Part shown: positions 4,941-8,493 of the stretch, piece by piece
Layout: every line of letters starts with the position of its first letter
Numbering within the stretch: position 1 is the stretch's first letter
From: Neisseriaceae bacterium
Lineage (GTDB): Bacteria; Pseudomonadota; Gammaproteobacteria; Burkholderiales; Neisseriaceae
DNA length: 8,493 nt
NCBI GenBank assembly: GCA_017446355.1
Contig: JAFSQZ010000047.1
Location: forward strand, 1-8,493
Reading direction: 5' to 3'
Translations under genes and position numbers: made by a program
The notes under the pieces: model-generated
The model's input: the letters and a program-made list of their open reading frames with translations, nothing else
Told to the model about the DNA's origin: nothing
The model's database searches: none

Positions 4941-5294
4941 ATGCAACATAACTATCCTGAATTAACCGTTGAATTGAACGCAAAATTAGCCGAAATTCGC
5001 AAAGAAATCCCTGAAACCATGAAAGGTTTCGGTCAAATGGCGCAAGCTGCATCAACAGATGCTGCCTTAACCCCTAAACAAAAAGAATTGATTGCCATTG
5101 GTATTGGTATTGCTGCACGCTGTCAAGGCTGTTTAGCATTCCACGCAAAAGCTTTAGCAAAAATGGGTTGTACTCGTGCCGAATTTATGGAAATGATTCA
5201 AGTGTCTGTTTATATGGGTGGTGGTCCATCTTTAATGACTGCCGCAGAAGCTTTAATGGCTTACGAAGCATTTGGTGGCGAAAAAGCTGCATAA
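4941..5294 (+). CDS. AhpD-like carboxymuconolactone decarboxylase family protein
   Basis: A 117-residue soluble protein of the CMD/AhpD superfamily. The AhpD redox signature is intact: E49, then C61-Q-G-C64 and H68, with the same spacing as E118, C130, C133 and H137 of mycobacterial AhpD. Such proteins act as thiol-disulfide reductases or peroxidases in oxidative stress; the CXXC makes that more likely than the decarboxylase activity that names the family. A C-terminal GGGPS...AAEAL segment is typical of small CMD proteins. AAGGAG (4929-4934) lies six bases before the ATG, and a strong terminator follows 43 bases after the stop, so it is a single-gene transcript. The partner is unknown; no ahpC is nearby. 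It is probably not AhpD itself, which is longer. Confidence 0.85.
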   Translation: MQHNYPELTVELNAKLAEIRKEIPETMKGFGQMAQAASTDAALTPKQKELIAIGIGIAARCQGCLAFHAKALAKMGCTRAEFMEMIQVSVYMGGGPSLMTAAEALMAYEAFGGEKAA

Positions 5295-5337
5295 GTTCAT
5301 CTTACACAAGTTACGATTTAATCATTTTCCCCTTTTC

Positions 5338-5362
5338 GCCCACTTTATGTGGGCATTTTTTT
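5338..5362 (+). terminator. Rho-independent terminator of the AhpD-like gene
   Basis: GCCCAC (5338-5343), loop TTTAT, GTGGGC (5349-5354), then A and seven T (5356-5362). A textbook terminator for plus-strand transcription. Confidence 0.88.
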
Positions 5363-5467
5363 GCCTACACACTTTGCCAAAAATCTTTATCAACTCATAC
5401 AAATGTTGTCAACGTTCTGTGTTCCGTATGATTGGACGTAGACACAATCGCGTAGGCAATAGAAAAG

Positions 5468-5476
5468 TGTTAAAAT
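5468..5476 (+). promoter_or_regulatory. Possible extended -10 promoter of fabH
   Basis: TGT-TAAAAT (5468-5476) fits an extended -10 element, one base off TATAAT. No -35 stands at the right distance. Transcription would begin near 5483, 24 bases before the fabH ATG. Confidence 0.35.
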
Positions 5477-5506
5477 GCCCCCTTTTTAATGATTAGGAAC
5501 ACTGCC

Positions 5507-6466
5507 ATGACTTTTGCACGCATTTTGGGAACAGGAAGTTATTTACCACAAAAACGCGTTACCAACGACGACTTGGCAAAACATATTGATACGTCTGACG
5601 AATGGATTTTTTCGCGCACAGGCATCAAAGCGCGTCATATTGCTGCTGATGATGAAAAATGTAGCGATTTAGCGGTTCAGGCAGCAAAACGTGCTTTGAC
5701 TGATGCACAAGTTGACACCGAAGAAATTGATTTAATTATTGTTGCCACCGCCACGCCCGATATGCAGTTTCCTGCCACAGCAACCATCGTGCAACACAAA
5801 TTAGGCATTTCAGGCTGCCCTGCTTTTGATGTACAAGCAGTTTGCGCAGGTTTTATGTTCGCACTCACCACTGCACACGCTTACATTAAAAGTGGTTTAG
5901 CCAAAAAAGCTTTAGTCATCGGTGCAGATGTTTTTTCGCGCATTATTGACTGGCAAGATCGTGGCACTTGTGTATTATTTGGTGATGGTGCAGGCGCAGT
6001 GGTTTTGGGTGCATCTGATGAAGCGGGCATTATTCACAGCAAACTTCACGCCGATGGCGCATTTTTAAACTTATTAAACGTCCCAGCCCAAATGGCAAAC
6101 GGCGAAATTATGGGTACACCTTTTTTAAAAATGGACGGTCAAGGCGTGTTTAAATTTGCGGTCAAACAACTTGCCGCAGTGGCTGATGAAGTATTAAACG
6201 AAGCAGGTTATCAAGCCGAACAAATTGACTGGATTGTGCCACATCAAGCCAATCGCCGCATTATTGAAGCGACTGCAAAACACTTGGGCGTGAGTATGGA
6301 AAAAGTCATTGTTACGGTAGACGAACACGCCAACACCTCCGCCGCCTCCATTCCTTTGGCACTGGACGCAGGTATTAAAGAGAAACGCATACAACGTGGA
6401 CAAAATTTATTATTAGAAGGTATTGGTGGTGGTTTTGCTTGGGGTGCAGTGTTACTCACCTATTGA
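5507..6466 (+). CDS. fabH: 3-oxoacyl-[acyl-carrier-protein] synthase III (KAS III)
   Basis: Condenses acetyl-CoA with malonyl-ACP to start type II fatty acid synthesis in the cytoplasm. From the ATG at 5507 it has 319 residues, the usual length. The catalytic triad is C113 (DVQAVCAGF), H246 (IVPHQANRRI) and N276 (EHANTSAAS); the start MTFARILGTGSYLP, TSDEWI-RTGI and the C-terminal GIGGGFAWGA are standard. The frame opens at 5489, but TAGGA at 5494-5498, 8 bases before 5507, and the family's N-terminus choose the later start. It usually lies in a plsX-fabH-fabD cluster; here it is alone between the AhpD-like gene and hemW, with its own leader and a hairpin after it. Two DUS lie inside (5676-5685, 5809-5820). 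Confidence 0.96.
   Translation: MTFARILGTGSYLPQKRVTNDDLAKHIDTSDEWIFSRTGIKARHIAADDEKCSDLAVQAAKRALTDAQVDTEEIDLIIVATATPDMQFPATATIVQHKLGISGCPAFDVQAVCAGFMFALTTAHAYIKSGLAKKALVIGADVFSRIIDWQDRGTCVLFGDGAGAVVLGASDEAGIIHSKLHADGAFLNLLNVPAQMANGEIMGTPFLKMDGQGVFKFAVKQLAAVADEVLNEAGYQAEQIDWIVPHQANRRIIEATAKHLGVSMEKVIVTVDEHANTSAASIPLALDAGIKEKRIQRGQNLLLEGIGGGFAWGAVLLTY
5676..5685 (-). repeat. DNA uptake sequence core inside fabH
   Basis: TTCAGGCAGC, encoding VQAA. Confidence 0.6.
5809..5820 (-). repeat. DNA uptake sequence inside fabH, Kingella-type reading
   Basis: TTCAGGCTGCCC, reverse GGGCAGCCTGAA. It is the only clear non-palindromic copy of the AGGCAGCCTGAA kind in the window; it encodes ISGCP. Confidence 0.6.
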
Positions 6467-6485
6467 TTTAATTTTTGATTTTTGA

Positions 6486-6521
6486 TTTCAGGCTGCCTGA
6501 ATGGTTTCAGGCAGCCTGAAA
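6486..6521. terminator. DUS-pair hairpin after fabH
   Basis: TTTCAGGCTGCCTGAA (6486-6501) and its exact reverse complement (6506-6521) are separated by TGGT: a 16-bp perfect stem with a 4-base loop, starting 20 bases after the fabH stop. Inverted DUS pairs of this kind are well known as transcription terminators and uptake sites in Neisseriaceae. No T-run follows on the plus strand, so termination efficiency is unsure, and hemW begins only 38 bases further on. Confidence 0.75.
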
Positions 6522-6558
6522 CATTTAACATCATCACCTGTAACCAAAGATTTTCATT

Positions 6559-7716
6559 ATGAACACCCTAACCCAACTTCCCCCTTTATCTCTATATATT
6601 CACCTACATTGGTGCATACAAAAATGTCCCTATTGTGATTTTAATTCACACAGCATTCGCCAAAACGAACTCAATGAAACCGCTTATATTCAAGCACTCA
6701 TCAATGATTTGCAAACCGAATTACCCAACATTTGGGGACGCAGCATCAACAGTATTTTTATTGGTGGCGGCACACCCAGTCTGTTTCAGGCAGCCAGTAT
6801 TGATAAACTGATGAGTCATATTCGTGCATTGGTCAAACTTTCACCGCAAGCAGAAATCACGCTAGAAGCCAATCCTGGCACATTTGAACGCGAAAAATTT
6901 CAAGGTTTTAAAGACGCAGGCATCAACCGACTATCCATTGGCGTACAAAGTTTTCAGGATAAACAACTCCAAGCCATCGGACGCGTCCACAACAGTCAAG
7001 AAGCCAAACGTGCCATAGAATATGCTATGAATATTTTTGAACGCGTCAACATAGATTTAATGTACGCGCTGCCTGAACAAACAATTCAGGCAGCCACGCA
7101 AGACATACAAACCGCTGTTTCATTAGGCGTACCACACATCAGTGCTTACCAACTCACCCTAGAACCCAACACCGCTTTTGGACACACGCCGCCCAATCAT
7201 TTACCCAGTGATGAACTCAGTCAAGACATTGAAGAAGCCGTGCATCAAACATTATTTCAGGCAGCTTATCAACGTTATGAAATCAGTGCATTTACCAAAA
7301 CAGCACATCAACAATCGCAACACAACCTAAATTATTGGCAATTTGGCGACTATATTGGCATCGGTGCAGGCGCGCACGGCAAAATCAGTTACACCACACA
7401 TATTGAACGCACCACAAGAACGCGTTCGCCCAAAGATTATCTCGCTGCGATGCACAACAATCCCACACAAGCCATTACACGTCAAAAAATCGCCACAAAA
7501 GACCTACCTGCTGAATTTATGATGAACGCACTGCGTTTAACCGATGGTGTACCCAGTCAAAGTTTTACTGAACGCACAGGCATCAGCCTTGCCAAAATCG
7601 CCAAACCACTCACCCTTGCCACACAAAAAAAACTACTGGACAAAGATCCACGTTTTTTGCGTCCCACTGCGCTTGGACAACGTTTTCTCAATGATTTAAT
7701 TGAACTTTTTCTGTAA
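6559..7716 (+). CDS. hemW: Radical SAM heme chaperone HemW
   Basis: Radical S-adenosylmethionine protein that binds heme and delivers it to membrane respiratory enzymes; often mislabelled oxygen-independent coproporphyrinogen III oxidase. The 385 residues match the family length (about 380). The cluster motif is C19-X3-C23-X2-C26-D-F28: the phenylalanine at 28 stands where true HemN has a fourth cysteine. Also present are GGGTPS (69-74), EANPGT (103-108), NRLSIGVQSF (123-132), DLMYALPEQ (166-174) and GIGAGAHG (267-274). The C-terminal third contains the HemW winged-helix-like domain (FMMNALRL...GV). The ribosome binding site is weak (AAAGA). It follows the fabH hairpin and may share transcription by read-through. 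Five DUS cores lie inside it, several encoding QAA. Confidence 0.94.
   Translation: MNTLTQLPPLSLYIHLHWCIQKCPYCDFNSHSIRQNELNETAYIQALINDLQTELPNIWGRSINSIFIGGGTPSLFQAASIDKLMSHIRALVKLSPQAEITLEANPGTFEREKFQGFKDAGINRLSIGVQSFQDKQLQAIGRVHNSQEAKRAIEYAMNIFERVNIDLMYALPEQTIQAATQDIQTAVSLGVPHISAYQLTLEPNTAFGHTPPNHLPSDELSQDIEEAVHQTLFQAAYQRYEISAFTKTAHQQSQHNLNYWQFGDYIGIGAGAHGKISYTTHIERTTRTRSPKDYLAAMHNNPTQAITRQKIATKDLPAEFMMNALRLTDGVPSQSFTERTGISLAKIAKPLTLATQKKLLDKDPRFLRPTALGQRFLNDLIELFL
6785..6796 (-). repeat. DNA uptake sequence inside hemW
   Basis: TTCAGGCAGCCA, encoding FQAAS. Confidence 0.7.
7068..7096. repeat. Inverted DUS pair within hemW coding sequence
   Basis: GCTGCCTGAA (7068-7077) and TTCAGGCAGC (7085-7094) are inverted with seven bases between, encoding LPEQTIQAA. 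It can form a 10-bp hairpin in the middle of the gene. Confidence 0.7.
7256..7265 (-). repeat. DNA uptake sequence core inside hemW
   Basis: TTCAGGCAGC, encoding FQAAY. Confidence 0.6.
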
Positions 7717-7756
7717 ACAACCATTTACACCCAAACCAGCTTGATGTTTACTATTT

Positions 7757-7783
7757 AAACCTTTTGCAACCGCATCATTCTGA
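7757..7783 (+). repeat. Degenerate copy of the AAACCTTTGCAAAAC / TCATTCTGA repeat
   Basis: AAACCTTTTGCAAC (7757-7770), then TCATTCTGAA (7774-7783), in the same order as 2564-2590. It shows that this composite repeat is dispersed and sits after gene ends, here 40 bases past hemW. Confidence 0.5.
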
Positions 7784-7787
7784 ACAC

Positions 7788-7809
7788 AAGATTAAACAAA
7801 GATTAAACA
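7788..7809. repeat. 11-base tandem duplication
   Basis: AAGATTAAACA twice back to back (7788-7798, 7799-7809). Confidence 0.8.
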
Positions 7810-7813
7810 AAGC

Positions 7814-7832
7814 AAAAAAGCCAAAGTTTGGC
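7814..7832 (-). terminator. Terminator-like hairpin facing the minus strand
   Basis: GCCAAAGTTTGGC (7820-7832) is a perfect dyad about a central G; read on the minus strand it is followed at once by six T (7819-7814). On the plus strand six A then TTTT follow, so it may also serve hemW weakly. No minus-strand gene is visible upstream of it. Confidence 0.4.
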
Positions 7833-7862
7833 AAAAAATTTTGGTGATGGACAATAATAGGG

Positions 7863-8139
7863 ATTTTTGCCATCATACGCCATTTAAGCACATCAATGCG
7901 CAAACAACCCTAAACGCGAAAAGCATTCAAACAAGACACATAAACCAAAAAGTGATGATATGGACTGTTTTCAGGCAGCCAGTAATTGCACAAAAATTAA
8001 GCAACTTATTTTTTTCAAAGCAAATCAAATAATTTGCTCACTTATCCACAAAATATCCCATCAATATCACAATATTTTGTGTATGAATGCCTAAATACTG
8101 CTTAAAAAATAAGCAAAAATAATTTTATTTTTGCCATCA
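7863..8139. repeat. 13-base direct repeat ATTTTTGCCATCA
   Basis: Perfect copies at 7863-7875 and 8127-8139. Meaning unknown; it adds to the repeat content around the DnaA boxes. Confidence 0.6.
7970..7981 (-). repeat. DNA uptake sequence upstream of priA
   Basis: TTCAGGCAGCCA, reverse GGCTGCCTGAA, in non-coding DNA. Confidence 0.75.
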
Positions 8140-8173
8140 AATTGTTAAGCAACTTATCCACAAATTATCCCTA
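7997..8173. promoter_or_regulatory. DnaA-box cluster in repeat-rich AT-rich DNA
   Basis: TTATCCACA, the consensus DnaA box, occurs perfectly at 8042-8050 and 8154-8162, with a one-mismatch copy on the minus strand (TCATACACA, 8086-8078). Between them are inverted repeats CACAAAATAT/ATATTTTGTG (8047-8056, 8072-8081) and GCAAAAATAA/TTATTTTTGC (8113-8122, 8125-8134). TTAAGCAACTTAT is repeated at 7997-8009 and 8145-8157, the second overlapping a DnaA box. It may be a replication origin, a DnaA titration site or DnaA control of priA; sequence alone does not decide. Confidence 0.45.
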
Positions 8174-8201
8174 TATCGTCCACGTTTTATTGGGAAAAAA
8201 T

Positions 8202-8493
8202 ATGATTTACCATTTAATCGCCCTGAATACTGTTTTGCCACCACTCACCTATTCTCATCATCAAGCTTTACCCTGTGGAACGCGCGTTGTGGTTACCTTA
8301 AATGGCAAAAAACAAGTCGGTTTAGTCTGGGACAGTGATGTACAACCCAATTTTGATGTCAACAAAATTTTACCGATTGTAGAAGTATTAACAGACGATT
8401 TCAGGCTGCCTGAAAAATGGTTGGCATTGTTAGCATTTGCTGCGCGTTACTACCATTATCCGATTGGACAAACCGTATTTACCGCATTAGCCC
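8202..8493 (+). CDS. priA: Primosomal protein N' (PriA helicase), N-terminal part
   Basis: Replication restart helicase that recognises stalled forks and reloads DnaB. The first 97 codons are present: MIYHLIALNTVLPPLTYSHH, then LPCGTRVVVTLNGKKQVGLVW and, towards the edge, LLAFAARYYHYPIGQTVF. This is the PriA 3'-DNA-binding domain, with the family's GTRV-V and YY-HP-G landmarks, and is close to what I recall of Neisseria PriA. The helicase domains lie beyond the window. GGGA at 8192-8195 is a modest ribosome binding site for the ATG at 8202. A palindromic DUS at 8399-8415 lies in frame and encodes DFRLPEK. DnaA boxes lie 40 and 152 bases upstream. Confidence 0.9.
   Translation, partial: MIYHLIALNTVLPPLTYSHHQALPCGTRVVVTLNGKKQVGLVWDSDVQPNFDVNKILPIVEVLTDDFRLPEKWLALLAFAARYYHYPIGQTVFTALA
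8399..8415. repeat. DNA uptake sequence inside priA, palindromic
   Basis: TTTCAGGCTGCCTGAAA, identical to the copy at 124-140, in coding sequence (FRLPE). Confidence 0.85.

Larger units (their letters stand above)
7717..8201. other. AT-rich non-coding stretch upstream of priA
   Basis: 485 bases with no supportable gene on either strand; the open frame at 7841-8032 resembles no protein and contains a DUS. It holds a degenerate copy of the repeat that brackets the DUF1643 insert (7757-7783), an 11-base tandem (7788-7809), a hairpin with a T-run facing the minus strand (7814-7832), one DUS (7970-7981), two 13-base direct repeats and two perfect DnaA boxes. No clear promoter for priA is seen. 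Confidence 0.6.

Noticed and set aside
5363..5467. Possible small gene (for example rpmF or a tRNA) upstream of fabH
   Set aside because: No ribosome binding site plus frame with recognisable residues, and no cloverleaf or TPsiC-like sequence was seen.
6559..7716. Annotation of hemW as coproporphyrinogen III oxidase HemN
   Set aside because: The cluster motif is CX3CX2CDF, lacking the fourth cysteine of HemN, and the length is that of HemW.
7841..8032. 63-codon open frame upstream of priA
   Set aside because: No recognisable protein features or ribosome binding site; overlaps a DUS and lies in repeat-rich AT DNA.

Overview
The window looks like chromosome from a member of the Neisseriaceae. 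The main sign is a repeated DNA uptake sequence (DUS) with the core GCTGCCTGAA, most often GGCTGCCTGAA, seen about 20 times on both strands, between and inside genes. The 12-mer AGGCTGCCTGAA matches the dialect described for Simonsiella and its relatives; several copies are near-palindromes that also read as the Kingella-type AGGCAGCCTGAA. The moderately AT-rich base composition and the Neisseria-like DsbD, PurC and PriA proteins agree. I cannot fix the species.

Layout. 1-71: start of purC (minus), cut by the window edge. 72-748: long non-coding stretch with a good purC promoter, three palindromic DUS, a REP-like repeat, an isolated 27-codon reading frame with a strong ribosome binding site, and a tandem repeat. 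749-2536: dsbD (plus). About 2554-3536: an AT-rich, DUS-free insert bracketed by inverted repeats. It holds a DUF1643-family gene (plus) and, divergent from it, the broken start of what looks like an XRE-type regulator (minus). 3579-4763: luxS-mtnN operon (minus), the two genes touching. 4941-5294: an AhpD-like carboxymuconolactone decarboxylase family gene (plus) with a clear terminator. 5507-6466: fabH (plus), followed by a perfect DUS-pair hairpin. 6559-7716: hemW (plus). 7717-8201: non-coding, AT-rich, with repeats and two perfect DnaA-box 9-mers. 8202-8493: start of priA (plus), cut by the window edge.

Most genes are ordinary housekeeping genes: purine synthesis, periplasmic disulfide reduction, S-adenosylhomocysteine recycling with AI-2 production (MtnN makes S-ribosylhomocysteine, LuxS cleaves it), initiation of fatty acid synthesis, heme delivery and replication restart. 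The accessory part is the 2554-3536 insert. The best leads are that insert with its truncated regulator and operator-like dyad, the DnaA-box cluster upstream of priA, and a LuxS that resembles Firmicutes sequences more than the meningococcal one. I did not find a convincing complete new system; the DUF1643 cassette is the nearest candidate and its function is unknown.
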